Positions 51,297-61,822 are shown, counted from the stretch's first letter. The stretch: 64,000 bases of DNA from Chitinophaga sp. E66 (GCA_019285755.1 CP079103.1:62001-126000); one strand, 5' to 3'. Made by a program: numbers and translations. Notes: generated by a model from the sequence alone, not told the origin.

Positions 51297-52058
51297 ATGA
51301 GATATTGCATATTCCTGTTAATGATAATAGCTGCGGGATGCGGCGGAGCCGCTGGTTCCTCGCAAAATGTAGATAGTTCGGTTGCGCTGGCCGCCGATCC
51401 GGAAGCGGAGCGACTGGCGCAAGCCAATGCCTTCCTGCAAAAGTTCCCCATCGTGAATCCGAACGACCTGGACGTCTCTTCCCCCAATACAGATAGCAAC
51501 GGGATCATGAAAGGTATGGTCGGCAAGTGGATCGACAGCAGCATGGTACAATTCCTGCCCGACAACTGGGCCCAGGGCGAGATAGGGACCGCTGATAACC
51601 TCCATGGTGGCTACTTTGCTATCGGAAGATTTACGCATGGTGATTATGAAATGCTACTGGTGAGAGGCCCGGGCGAATACGAAAGCAGCCGGGTTAACCT
51701 GCTGGCCTGGCACAAACCCACCGCGCGCGTGAAAGATCATATTATGTTAGCCGATACCTGGGGTGATGCAGGCGATGCACAGACAACCTCCAGCTGGTTG
51801 TTCCCTAATGGAAAAGAACTGGAAATCAGGATGGTCGTGTTCGACAGCCATGAGGATATAGAAGACACCACTGGCCGGGTGGAATCATCCATTAGCTATG
51901 GCATATTTTCTTTCCGCAATGAAATCTTCGATACTACCGGGATAAAACAGCGCCGCAACGAAGCGTTCTTCCGTTCCAAACTCAAAGACAGCTACCAGGA
52001 ACCCGATTCCGTTTACGTAGAATATCACCCAAATTCTAACTCCGACAACCATGAATAA
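51297..52058 (+). CDS. Lipoprotein inserted between ABC ATPase and permease
   Basis: This intact 253-residue protein has the lipobox IAAGC after MRYCIFLLMI. The mature part has no domain I recognise; it contains beta-rich segments (GDYEMLLVRGPGEYESSRVNLLAW, SWLFPNGKELEIRMVVFDS). It starts 5 bases after the ATPase stop, and its stop overlaps the permease start (ATGAATAA, 8 shared bases), so translation of the three genes is coupled. Its conserved position suggests an accessory part of the exporter or a membrane-stress sensor. That role is inference. Confidence 0.8.
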   Translation: MRYCIFLLMIIAAGCGGAAGSSQNVDSSVALAADPEAERLAQANAFLQKFPIVNPNDLDVSSPNTDSNGIMKGMVGKWIDSSMVQFLPDNWAQGEIGTADNLHGGYFAIGRFTHGDYEMLLVRGPGEYESSRVNLLAWHKPTARVKDHIMLADTWGDAGDAQTTSSWLFPNGKELEIRMVVFDSHEDIEDTTGRVESSISYGIFSFRNEIFDTTGIKQRRNEAFFRSKLKDSYQEPDSVYVEYHPNSNSDNHE

Positions 52059-53332
52059 GATCTGGATCATCATCAAAGAGAATTCCTCACCCGGGTACGC
52101 AAGAAGTCGTTTATCGTAACGACCCTGCTATTACCCGTCTTTTTCGCCGCCTTAGTCATCATACCGGGCGTTTTCATGAGTTCCGACAACGATGAAAAAG
52201 TAGCCGTGATCGACGAGAGCGGCATTTTCGCCGGCAAGCTCCCGGACGAGAAAGGCATACACTATACTTTTGTGGACGCAAAAGTGGATACTTTCAAGAA
52301 GTCTTATCGCAATGAAGGTTACACCGGCTTGCTGCATATTCCTAAAATTGACCTGAACCGGCTTCCCGCATTCGTTTACTACAGCAAAGGACAGATGCCT
52401 TTCTCCCTGAGAGGCAGTATGGAAAAACGGCTGGAGAGCGTAGTGGAAGACGAGCGGATGGAAGCGGCAGGCATCGATAAATCCAAGCTGGAAGATATCC
52501 GCGCCGATGTCAACATTGAAAACCTTGCCGGTGAATCCGAAAAGAAAGGCAGCTCTACCGTAGCTTACATTGTTGGTTGGGTCGCCGGCTTCCTGATCTA
52601 TATCGTGTTGCTGGTATTCGGTATGATGGTAATGCGCGGGGTGATGGAAGAAAAAACTAACCGTATCGCAGAGGTAATGGTATCCAGTGTGAAGCCTTTC
52701 CAGCTGATGATGGGTAAGATAGTAGGCATTGCAGGCGTGGGCCTCGTCCAGTTTATCATCTGGACCGGTATTCTAATGTTTATCCAGTTACTCTTGTTGC
52801 CGATGTTAACCGGAGGCACGGACGTTGCTGCCGGGGCACAGGCGTCTGAAACCGCCAAATTCTGGGAGCAGATCAAAATTGCGATGGGCAGTGTAGAATG
52901 GTTTACCGTGTTGCCGTTGTTCCTTTTTACTTCCTTGGCGGATATCTCTTCTATGCGGCGCTGTTCGCGGCGGTGGGGAGCCTGGTAAATGAAGATCCCA
53001 ATGATGCGCAATCGCTCACATTCCCTATAACGCTTCCCATTATCGTTGCGATCATCATCATGATCCAGGCAGTAATGAAGCCCACAAGCCCGCTGGCCGT
53101 ATGGGGCAGCATCATTCCATTTACTTCGCCGGTGGTGATGATGGCGCGGATCCCATATGGTGTTCCGGGTACGGTGCCCTTCTGGCAACTGGGCCTGTCC
53201 ATGATTTCCCTGATCGCCGGCTTCCTCGCCACTACCTGGGTGGCCGCGAAGATCTACCGTACCGGTATTCTCATGTACGGTAAGAAGGTAACCCTCGGGG
53301 AGGTTGGTAAATGGATATTCCGGAAGAGTTAA
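52051..53332 (+). CDS. ABC exporter permease (ABC-2, NatB-like)
   Basis: This permease has about 427 residues. The N-terminus after repair is MNKIWIIIKREFLTRVRKKSF, the canonical opening of NatB/YhaP-type permeases, with a first helix IVTTLLLPVFFAALVIIPGVF. A large extracytoplasmic domain spans residues 45-180. Five further helices include FLIYIVLLVFGMMVMRGVMEEKTNRIAEVMVSS, IAGVGLVQFIIWTGILMF and FPITLPIIVAIIIMIQAV. Breaks lie near 52080 and 52935. It forms the exporter with the ATPase at 50363; homologues export sodium or hydrophobic compounds, but the substrate here is not determinable. Confidence 0.92.
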
Positions 53333-53360
53333 TCAAGTAAAATCCTGATAAAAGTAAAGG

Positions 53361-53400
53361 GTCGCCGGCATGCATCGTTTGCATTCCGGCGGCCCTTTTT
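53361..53400 (+). terminator. Intrinsic terminator of the ABC operon
   Basis: The 14-bp stem GTCGCCGGCATGCA / TGCATTCCGGCGGC (one mismatch, one G-U) has a 5-base loop, then CCTTTTT. Confidence 0.9.
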
Positions 53401-53440
53401 CCATTTTTATTCGTCAAAAAGAGGTAAAATGACCTGCAAA

Positions 53441-53539
53441 CCTTCGCTTATCCTTCGCTTAACCTTCGCTTATCCTTCGCTCTGAGACCCTCAAACCCAA
53501 GCCACCACCGAACACCACCGAAGGATGACCGAAGGATTG
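53441..53539. repeat. 11-bp-period array CCTTCGCTTAt with inverted copies
   Basis: Left part: CCTTCGCTTAT, CCTTCGCTTAA, CCTTCGCTTAT and CCTTCGCTCTG at 53441, 53452, 53463 and 53474. After a degenerate middle, the right part has CCGAAGGATGA and CCGAAGGATTG at 53518 and 53529, inverted relative to the left (ATCCTTCG / CGAAGGAT). It lies between convergent genes, and 53540-53689 holds nothing else recognisable. Confidence 0.88.
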
Positions 53540-53689
53540 TCGTTTCATCACCGCAGATTAGGCATTACGTCACCACTTCCACCGAACCACATCACATAAT
53601 TTCGAAACGTGTCTCTATTCCACCTACTTTTGGTTTGTGGATAGAAAGGTCGCGGTGTTGTGTAAATGAAAAGTTCTTTGAAATGAGGA

Positions 53690-54636
53690 TCAGAGAGATC
53701 CGAGATGAGCACAGGTGGCACGGAATTCATTCCAGATTTCGTGCAGCACTTCGGCAGCGGGTTTGATGCCGTGGATGAGGGCGCTGACCTGGCCGATTTC
53801 CAGTTCGCCTTCATCGAGGTTGCCTTCGAACATGCCTTTTTGGCGCGTCCCCGGCCCAGGAGCCCTTTGAGCTGTTCGACATCGGCGCCTTCGGCTTCGG
53901 CTTTGCGCACCGCGTCGAAGAATGCGTTCTTCAGCAGGCGGACGGGCGTCAACTGCTTCAGTGACAACATCGTATCGCCTTCGCCGGCTTTAACGATGGC
54001 TTCCTTAAAAGCTCCGTGCGATGAAGCCTCCGGCGTTGCCACGAACCGGCTGCCCACCTGGACGCCCGAAGCGCCCAGCGCGAAAGCCGCCGCCATAGCG
54101 CGGCCCGTGCCGATGCCGCCCGCAGCGATCACCGGGATCTTCACGGTATCTGCCACAGCAGGGATGAGTACCATAGTAGTGGTTTCTTCCCGCCCATTGT
54201 GGCCCCCGGCTTCGAAGCCTTCCGCCACCACCGCATCAACGCCGGCTTCCTGGCTCTTCAGCGCAAACTTGCTGCTGGAGACCACATGCACTACTTTCAC
54301 CCCGTTCTCCTTCAGCAGCGGTGTCCAGGTTTTGGGATTGCCTGCGGAAGTGAAAACCACCGGCACCTTTTCTTCCAGGATGATCTGGATATGCTGGTCC
54401 AGGTCCGGGTAGAGGAGCGGAACGTTCACGCCAAACGGCCTATCGGTCGCAGCTTTGCACTTTTGGATATGCTCCCGGAGCACATCAGGGTACATGCTGC
54501 CCGCGCCGATGATGCCGAGCCCGCCCGCATGGCTGACCGCACTCGCAAGCCGCCAGCCGCTGGCCCAGATCATGCCAGCCTGGATGATGGGATATTCGAT
54601 GCCGAAAAGTCGTGTAACGGAGTTTTGGAATGCCAT
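53690..54636 (-). CDS. Nitronate monooxygenase (2-nitropropane dioxygenase family)
   Basis: This FMN-dependent TIM-barrel enzyme of about 315 residues oxidises alkyl nitronates. Motifs are YPIIQAGMIWASGWRLASAVSHAGGLGIIGAGS at the N-terminus, GVNVPLLYPDL, the catalytic-His region VAEGFEAGGHNGREE, the FMN phosphate-binding VIAAGGIGTGRAMAAAFALGASGVQVGSRF, and a C-terminal helix. One G missing near 53847 (AAAAAGGC) breaks the tail; repair gives KKGMFEGNLDEGELEIGQVSALI and ends at 53690, which shortens the protein to the family's normal length. It lies 14 bases downstream of the nucleotidyltransferase gene on the same strand. Confidence 0.92.
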
Positions 54637-54650
54637 CCTGAAGGTTTGGT

Positions 54651-55641
54651 TTAGCCGAGATCGATTTCCGTGTTGTCGCCGATATTGAGGCTCTGGCTGA
54701 GCCCGCGGATATTGGCGTCGCTGCCGATGAGCGAAGACTTCAGCACCACTTCGTACAGGTTGCTGAACGAGCCGATGATGGAATCCTTTACGATGGAATA
54801 ACTGATGACGGTATTATCGCCGATGGCCACGTTGGGGCCTATGATGCTGTTCTTGATATTGCAGCCTTCGCCAATGCTCACCGGGGAATGATGATCGTGT
54901 TCTCGTACGGCAGCACGGGACTGGCCGACAGTTTATACTTCTTCAGCAGGGTGGCGTTGGTCTCAAGGAGCGTTTCCTTACGGCCGCAGTCGAACCAGTT
55001 ATTCACTTTGAACGCATTGAAGCGGACGCCGTGCTGGATCATGCATTCGAGGGCATCGGTGAGCTGGAACTCGTCGTGCGAGCGCACCTGCATGCGGATA
55101 TTGTCTTCCAGGCACTTATACAGCTGTTCCGTTTCCCGGATCTTGTACATGCCTACGAGGGCGAGGTTGGATTTGGGGATCTGGGGTTTCTCGATCACGC
55201 GTGTGATGTTGAAATCCTCGCCCAGTTCGGCTACGCCGAAGTTGCGGGATCGTCCACTTTCTTCACGCCCAGTACGGAAACAGGGGAGTTGATGACTTCT
55301 TTGAAGTCTACTTCCACGATGGTATCTCCCAATACGATGAGCACTTCGTCGCCCGCCACTACTTCTTTGGTCAGCAGGATGGCGTGGCCGGTGCCTTCGC
55401 GGGAATTCTGCTGCACGAAGTGGGTAGTGAGATCGGGATATTTCTTTTCTACGTAATGCTGAATCTTTTCACCGAGGTACCCCACTACGAACACGAATTC
55501 GCGGATGCCGGATTCTACCAGCTGATCCACGATAATGCTAAGTATGGTTCGCCCCGCCAGCGGGATGAGTGCTTTCGGTTGTGTATACGTATGCGGGCGC
55601 AGTTTGGTGCCTGCACCTGCTACTGGTATGATTGCCTTCAT
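54651..55641 (-). CDS. Sugar-phosphate nucleotidyltransferase with left-handed beta-helix
   Basis: This enzyme has about 330 residues. The N-terminal Rossmann domain has the nucleotide-binding motif GAGTKLRPHTYTQPKALIPLAG and the GDTIVEVDF metal site. The middle reads PKSNLALVGMYKIRETEQLY and FNAFKVNNWFDCGRKETLLETN. The C-terminal hexapeptide repeats (IGEGCNIKNSIIGPNVAIGDNTVIS) form a left-handed beta-helix. Breaks lie near 55248 and 54880. It probably makes an NDP-sugar for cell-envelope glycans, as a glucose-1-phosphate thymidylyl- or guanylyltransferase type; the exact nucleotide is not decided by sequence. Confidence 0.9.
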
Positions 55642-55828
55642 GAATCGGTTTTGAAATGGTTCACTGCTACAGTTAACCTAATCACTTTGCTTCAGCGGGC
55701 AAATTACGGAATAACGGGGAATAAAAACATGATAACGGCCTGACCCTAAAAAGATATTAGTGTTTTAGTAAATATGGCTGAATGGTTCTTTTCATCAATT
55801 CCAAGTTTATATTTAATGGGAAGATGAT

Positions 55829-55836
55829 TAATTTTG
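55829..55836 (+). promoter_or_regulatory. Promoter -7 element TAATTTTG for glyA
   Basis: This is an exact TAnnTTTG element 20 bases before the glyA ATG. No clear -33 TTTG is visible at the usual spacing. Confidence 0.55.
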
Positions 55837-55856
55837 CATCTTAAATTTTCTTTCAC

Positions 55857-57136
55857 ATGCAAAGAGACCAGCAGATCTTCGACATCATCAGCCAGGAACT
55901 GGAAAGGCAGCGCCATGGCATTGAACTGATTGCTTCTGAGAACTTCACGAGCTATCAGGTAATGCAAGCCATGGGCAACGTAATGACCAATAAGTACGCC
56001 GAGGGCTATCCCGGTCGCCGTTATTATGGCGGTTGCGAGATAGTGGACCTGAGCGAGCAGCTGGCCATTGACCGTGCCAAACAGATCTTCGGCATCGAAT
56101 ACGCCAACGTTCAGCCCCACTCCGGTGCGCAGGCGAATGCGGCAGTTCTGCTGGCGATCCTCCAGGCGGGCGACAAGATCCTGGGCCTGGACCTGAGCAT
56201 GGGCGGCCACCTTACCCACGGTTCCGCCGTTAACTTCTCCGGCAAGCTGTATCAACCGTTGTTTTACGGTGTAAATAAAGAGACCGGCCTTGTAGAATAC
56301 GACAAAATGGAAGAGGTTGCCCTCGCCGAAAAGCCCAAGCTGATCATTTGCGGCGCTTCCGCTTACAGCCGTGACTGGGATTATGCCCGGATCCGCGCTA
56401 TCGCAGACAAGATCGGCGCTTTCGTAATGGCAGACATCGCGCACCCCGCGGGTCTCATCGCTAAGGGCCTGCTCAATTCGCCCTTCGCGCATTGCCATTT
56501 CGTAACCACCACCACCCACAAAACCCTTCGCGGTCCCCGTGGTGGTATGATCATGATGGGCACTGACTTCGAGAATCCCTTCGGCCTCAAAACCCCGAAA
56601 GGCGAAACCCGCATGATGTCTAACCTGCTCGACATGGCCGTGTTCCCCGGTATCCAGGGCGGCCCCTCGAACACGTGATTGCCGCCAAAGCGGTTTCGTT
56701 CTTCGAGATCCTGTCAGACGATTACGATCAATATGCCCGCCAGGTGATCAAGAACGCCCAGGCTATGGCCCGCTCCTTCGTGGAAAAAGGCTACCAGATC
56801 ATCTCCGGAGGTACCGATAACCACCTCATGCTCATCGACCTGCGCAACAAGAACATCTCCGGCAAGAAAGCAGAGAACGTGCTCGTTCAGGCAGATATCA
56901 CCTGCAACAAGAACATGGTACCCTACGATGACAAGTCGCCTTTCGTGACTTCCGGTATCCGCGTAGGCGTTCCCGCCATCACCACCCGTGGCCTGCAGGA
57001 AAGCCATATGCCGCAGATCGTTGAATGGATCGATAAGCTGCTCATGGACGCCGACAACGAAGGCCTCCAGAAGAGCATCCGTGGCGAGGTGAACGAATTC
57101 ATGAAACAATTCCCGCTCTACCCCGAAATGGGCTGA
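55857..57136 (+). CDS. glyA: Serine hydroxymethyltransferase
   Basis: This PLP enzyme converts serine and tetrahydrofolate to glycine and 5,10-methylene-tetrahydrofolate. At 426 residues it has the normal length. Motifs are [62 protein letters not shown], the PLP-lysine segment [14 protein letters not shown], and [11 protein letters not shown] near the end. One C missing in CCCC at 56663-56666 makes the only break; repair reads [20 protein letters not shown] bidirectional terminator follows. Confidence 0.96.
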
Positions 57137-57159
57137 GACCGATAAAGGTTTGTAAAGTA

Positions 57160-57208
57160 AAAGGCCGGTCCGGAGCGCCATTGCTCCAGGACCGGCCTTT
57201 TCGTTTTA
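57160..57208. terminator. Bidirectional terminator between glyA and the beta-helix gene
   Basis: A long stem (AAGGCCGGTCC...GGAGC / GCTCC...GGACCGGCCTT) has A and T tails on both sides. It serves two convergent genes. Confidence 0.9.
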
Positions 57209-57215
57209 ATCCAAC

Positions 57216-59560
57216 CTATTTACCGAGCACGATCTCCAGCTCGCGCTGGTTACGGAAGACCACAGCCTTCAGGTTGGAGCGCCAGGCGATGGGCTGATAT
57301 ACCGAGAGGAACGTATTTACAGAAGTGACGGCCTGACCGTCCAGCTTCAACACTACATCATTTGTACGCAAACCGGCCTTAAAAGCCTCGCTGTTTTGAG
57401 GTACTTCCACGAAATATGCACCCTTCTCATCGGGAAGTCCTGTGGCGGAGCGCTCACCCAATCCTTCGATATTCTTGACTTTGGCTCCTTTCCACTCCAT
57501 TACGTCGCCCTTGCCGGCTGCTGCGGATAACAATATCGCAGGCAAAGGAACAGGGGCTGCCAGTTTTTATATGCCGCAACCCGCGTACCGAAGTTGTTAA
57601 TGGGGAAGTCCCGGTAAGTCATGTACTTAGGCTTGCTGGAAGGCTTCAGCCGGTAATCTCCTTTGGCAAAGTTGACGAACTGAAGATCCAATACAATGGA
57701 ATGCGCATCCGTGCCGCGCTTTTGCGCTGCTTCCGGGGAGGCTTTGTCAGGGAAGAAGTTATGATCAACTTCTTTGCCCCACACCTTCACCTGGATAGGC
57801 TTGTAGTCGGTGGTCACCACGTTGTTAGTGAATACATCGTTGCTGTTTGCGAACCACACGTGCGGATGGAAGGTATTATTGATCATCAGGTTGTGATGCA
57901 CCCTGCGGAAGAAACCCTCCCGCAGCTTCAGGCCGCCGTTCAGGCAGACGTTGTCATAAATATCATAATAGGAAGAGCCGTCGTCCAGGTCGATGTCCCA
58001 CCCATGATCGCAACGGAAGCGGTTTTCGCGCAGGATGGTGGTGCCGAGGATGTCGAGCTTGGTCAGCGCGATATTGGCCATTGTTGCGCTGTCCATAATT
58101 CTACGGTTAGGATGCCAGAAGCGGTCGCGGCCCCAGCTGTTGAAAGCGCCGTGGTCGCCTGTTTCGAGAACGGTGTTGTACACATCGTTCCGCTCGATGA
58201 GGTGGCCGCCGAATGTGCCTTCACTTACATTGATCCCGGCGCGCGGTACATTATGAATGGTGTTATGCGCTACATGGATCTTGTTCGCGATGCTGATCTG
58301 TACGCCGGCGGATTGTTTCTCGATCTCACCGGAAAACTGGATCAGGTTATCGGAAGCGCTGCAGTCTTTGGGGTAATTATCTGACTTAGGGCCGGGGTGA
58401 GGTCCATTTCACTGAAAGGCACGGCGTCGTTGTATTCGAATGCCGGAGAACGCACCGCGTCCGGATTGCCGACGAATGCGATGCCGGAGGCGCCTGCACG
58501 GTAGATCAGGTTACTGTCGACCCGCACGTTGCGGTTGTAGTTGTTCACGAACACGGCATTACCACCCACCTCATCGAATACGCAATTGGTTACGGCGGCG
58601 TTTTCAGCGCCTTCAATCAGTACGGCGCCGCCACGGTAGATGGTCCAGTCGCTTCGTAGCAACGGTTCCTTCGTGAGCATGAAAGTGCGCGCGTTACCGG
58701 TGAAGGTGAGCCCGCGAACGGTCACGTTTCGCAATGGTCGTTCTTTACTGCCTTTTAAAGCAATCAACTCTTTGGCGGATGCGTACGCGATGTTGCCGGA
58801 AGGCTGTTGACCGTTTGCCGGTTTATAATACAGGGTATGCTCCGTGGCATCGTAATACCATTCATTTGGCGCATCCAGTTCTTCGCGCACATTTTCTACG
58901 AAGCGGTGTTCTGCATGTAGCCCCATCTGGCGGTTGTTCTGCCAGCCGCCTTCCAGGATGGCGTTGCCTTTGTCATCCACACCGGTGATGATGTAATGAT
59001 ATCCGCCCCATTCCGCACGGTGCAGGGCATGTACGATCGCGCCTTCAGGATGTTTCCAGGATTTGATGCGCTGGGGTGAGAGGGCGTCTGCCGCGGTGCC
59101 GTGGTAGAAGCGGGCGGAGGAATCATAATTGGGATACCGGGCGAGGATCTGGAGCTTACCGTTGATGTAAAGCCTGTCCATGGAGGAAAGGTTCCCGGGG
59201 ATGGAGGCTTTCCAGATGCCATTGCCGGCGTCTTCCCACTTAACTGAGAGTGGTTGGGCGCCGCTTAAGACGGGTTTCTCGCCGGGTTGAGCTTTGATGG
59301 TAAATGGCTTGTGTTGCGGGTTATCGGCGGATGTGAGTAAACGGCTCTTCCCGGTAATAGGTGCCGCCCCGGAGAATGACGGTGGTTGCTTGCCCGGGGA
59401 ACTGGCGCCATATCTCACGCGCACCGGCTAAGGTGGCTTTCGGTTTGTCTTTGGTACCAGGGTCGGCGTCGTTGCCGGAAGGTGATAGATAGATGAGGGT
59501 TTCCTGCGCCTGGGAGGCCAGCGGCAACATAAGGCTACAGGTGATGATCCATTTAAGCAT
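57216..59560 (-). CDS. Secreted right-handed beta-helix protein with C-terminal PDZ domain
   Basis: This protein has about 780 residues and a signal peptide (LASQA/QE). The opening YLSPSGNDADPGTKDKPKATLAGA is typical of parallel beta-helix carbohydrate-active proteins. Helix coils run from about residue 200 to 640 (NVTVRGLTFTGNARTF, GAENAAVTNCVFDEVGGNAVFVN, NAVFVNNYNRNVRVDSNL, THIHNVPRAGINVSEGTF-type coils). The C-terminal 90 residues are a PDZ domain: GLGERSATGLPDEKGAYFVEV, SEAFKAGLRTNDVVLKLDGQ, FRNQRELEIVLG. Breaks lie near 59350, 58390, 57560 and one further site. It is likely a polysaccharide lyase or hydrolase-like protein of unknown activity; catalytic residues are not identifiable. Confidence 0.83.
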
Positions 59561-59641
59561 ATCAGTTCTTTAGTGGATTGCCAAGATAGGCTGGTGCGTT
59601 TGCGCCCGATGGTAGTAATTGCGCATTTACTGACAAATTTA

Positions 59642-59672
59642 TTTGGAAGTATGGAGAATACCTGTACATTTG
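59642..59672 (+). promoter_or_regulatory. Promoter of the ABC/GntR operon
   Basis: TTTG at 59642-59645 and TACATTTG at 59665-59672 are separated by 19 bases, a full match to the Bacteroidota TTTG / TAnnTTTG promoter. The transcription start is expected at about 59679, inside the operator palindrome. Confidence 0.8.
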
Positions 59673-59674
59673 TA

Positions 59675-59696
59675 GTGTACTAGCATAGTAGTACAC
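59675..59696. promoter_or_regulatory. Operator palindrome GTGTACTA-N6-TAGTACAC
   Basis: This perfect 8-bp inverted repeat with a 6-base centre lies 2 bases after the -7 element, over the expected transcription start. A GntR regulator is encoded in the same operon, so autoregulation by occlusion of the promoter is the simplest reading. Confidence 0.75.
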
Positions 59697-59722
59697 CTAT
59701 TCATCCTCTTAATACCCTTTAC

Positions 59723-60558
59723 ATGGTAACTCTCCAAGACATCACCTATTCCTATCGCCGGGGCGCCCCGGTATTGAACGGGCTCAGCCTGCAACTGGAG
59801 CCCGGCCGCATTTACGGCTTACTGGGCCGTAACGGCGCCGGTAAAAGCACGCTCCTTTACCACATTGCCGGTTTGTTGTTCCCTAAAAGCGGCAGTTGCC
59901 GGGTACAAGGTCATGAGCCGGCCCGCCGGGAGCCGGCTTTTCTGCAGTCGGTGTATATCATCCCCGAAGCATTCCAGTTGCCCGACATGACGGCAAAGCG
60001 ATTTATTCAGCTGCACGCACCATTTTACCCATCCTTCGATCCTGTTCTGTGTGCATCGATCCTTGAGCAATTCGGCATGGGTGAAGATGACAAGCTGCCC
60101 CAACTCTCCCATGGCCAGCAGAAGAAATTCCAGGTTGCATTCGCGGTGGCTACCCGCGTAAAGTTGCTTCTGCTGGATGAGCCTACCAACGGGTTAGACA
60201 TTCCATCCAAACAGCAATTCCGGAAGATCATCGCCGGCAACCTCGGCGAAGATCAGACCATGGTCATCAGTACCCACCAGGTCCGTGATTTGGACAGCCT
60301 CATTGATGAGGTGCTGATCCTGGACCGGGGCGCATCGTGCTGCAATCACCGGTGGCGCGCATCACAGAGCGGCTCGTGTTCAGAAAAGTAAAGGACCGCG
60401 CCGAAAGCGGAAAGCCATTATATGCCGAGGAGGCCCTTGGCGGTTATGCCGTCATCGCCCAGAACACTACGGACGAAAGCTCCCGCATCGATATGGAACT
60501 GCTGTTCAATGCCGCGCTCTCCGGCGAATCATCCATTCTTCCCATTCTTCAAGATTAA
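59723..60558 (+). CDS. ABC transporter ATP-binding protein
   Basis: This ATPase has about 278 residues. Walker A is GLLGRNGAGKST, the signature is LSHGQQKKFQV, Walker B is LLLLDEPTNGLD and the H-loop is ISTHQVRDLDSL. The tail is LVFRKVKDRAESGKPLYAEEALGGY. A break near 60333 is repaired by one base (DRGRIVLQSPVARI). It heads an operon of ATPase, permease, GntR regulator and an accessory protein, a YtrABCDEF-like arrangement, and is the first gene after the operator. Confidence 0.93.
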
Positions 60559-60569
60559 ACATTCCCGCT

Positions 60570-61421
60570 ATGAATTTTTCATTGCAAAGATGCCTTTGTC
60601 TCGCCAGGCTCCAGCTTGCAGGCAACCGCAGATTATACGCTTACGCTGTCCTGGCGCTTACCGGCCTTTTGCTGGCTGTTATGTTGTATTACGTGTTTTA
60701 TGATAAGTTCGGATTGTATTATAGCAAACAGAACATGATATTCGGAGTAGGGTGGCTTTTGTTTACTATTCTCGCCGCCACCTGGTATTTCCACAACCTG
60801 ACGGCAACCGCTACAAGACTGCAGGCGCTGATGTTACCTGTCACGGCCGGGGAGCAACTGGCGGTGGCTCTGTTCTTTAATCTCATTTTTATCCCGCGAT
60901 ATATTTGATAGTTACCCTCATTTGCCTCGGATTTGCGCACTACATCGATCATTCTCTGATGTTTCGTCCCAATCGCTATTATAACATTTTCCAGGAAGAG
61001 GTGGGGGTATTTAGCCTTTCATTTATGAAGATGCTTTTAAGTTCAGTCACCTTCGGCCTGTTGGCGGGGCTCTTCTTCAGAAAACTGGCATTGGTGAAAG
61101 TATTTGTATGTATCGCTGTGTTTATAGTAACCATGGAGCTGGTCAGCCAGGAGTGGGGTCGTATTTACTTACTTCTACTCCGCTACCCGAGAAAGTGCAA
61201 CATCCGGGGAGGGTAAGCGGGCTGTACGTACAGAGATAATGAACATGTCTATGTTCAGCAATTGGAGCTTCCGGTCGAAGTCTGCGGAAGATATAACGAT
61301 GGAAACCTATTGGATTGGGCCGCCTGCTTACATGAATACGCTCACGGGAGTGTTAACTATACTCTTCCCTGTAAGCATGCTGGCCATTATTGTGATACGC
61401 CTGAAAGAACAGGAAGTTTAA
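60570..61421 (+). CDS. ABC-type membrane protein (permease partner)
   Basis: This protein has about 283 residues. Helices include LYAYAVLALTGLLLAVMLYYVF, MIFGVGWLLFTILAATWYF, YLIVTLICLGFAHYIDH, MLLSSVTFGLLAGLFF, LVKVFVCIAVFIVTMELV and, at the end, YMNTLTGVLTILFPVSMLAIIVI. The motif ATRLQALMLPVTAGEQLAVALFF is typical of Bacteroidota ABC-2-like permeases that pair with an ATPase. Breaks lie near 60892 and 61175. It follows the ATPase by 11 bases and precedes the GntR gene by 17, so all are one transcript. Confidence 0.82.
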
Positions 61422-61438
61422 TCCCCAATTCGTTTCCC

Positions 61439-61813
61439 ATGGAATTCAATAACCAATTATCCATTTACCTCCAGATCGCTGACCATGTCTGCGACCGGAT
61501 ACAGCTTGGGAGTGGCTGCCGGACGAAAAGATTCCCTCCGTCCGGGATCTGGCCGTCAACCTGGAAGTAAATCCCAATACAGTGATGCGCTCATACGAGC
61601 ACCTCCAGCAGCAGGGCATCATCTATACACGCCGCGGCCTTGGTTATTTCGCCAGTGCGGATGCCGTTGAAAAGGTAACCGCGCTGCGTAAAGAACAGTT
61701 CCTGCAGGAAGAGCTCCGCAATTCTTCCGCAAGCTATATCTCCTCGGTATCGAGCTCGATGAGCTGAAAGACCGCTATGAATCATTCAGGACCCGCCAGC
61801 TAAAGGCACAATA
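61439..61813 (+). CDS. GntR-family transcriptional regulator (YtrA subfamily)
   Basis: This regulator has about 124 residues. The N-terminal winged helix after repair of one G near 61510 reads IYLQIADHVCDRIQLGEWLPDEKIPSVRDLAVNLEVNPNTVMRSYEHL, the GntR signature. A short C-terminal helical tail after a second break near 61737 reads GIELDELKDRYESFRTRQLKAQ, as in YtrA-type regulators that lack a large ligand domain. It sits in the operon it probably controls through the palindrome at 59675-59696. Confidence 0.9.
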
Positions 61814-61822
61814 ACATCCTTC

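Noticed and set aside
56663..56666. Programmed frameshift in glyA
   Set aside because: No slippery heptamer or downstream structure is present. The break is a simple C loss like dozens of others, and the enzyme needs both halves.
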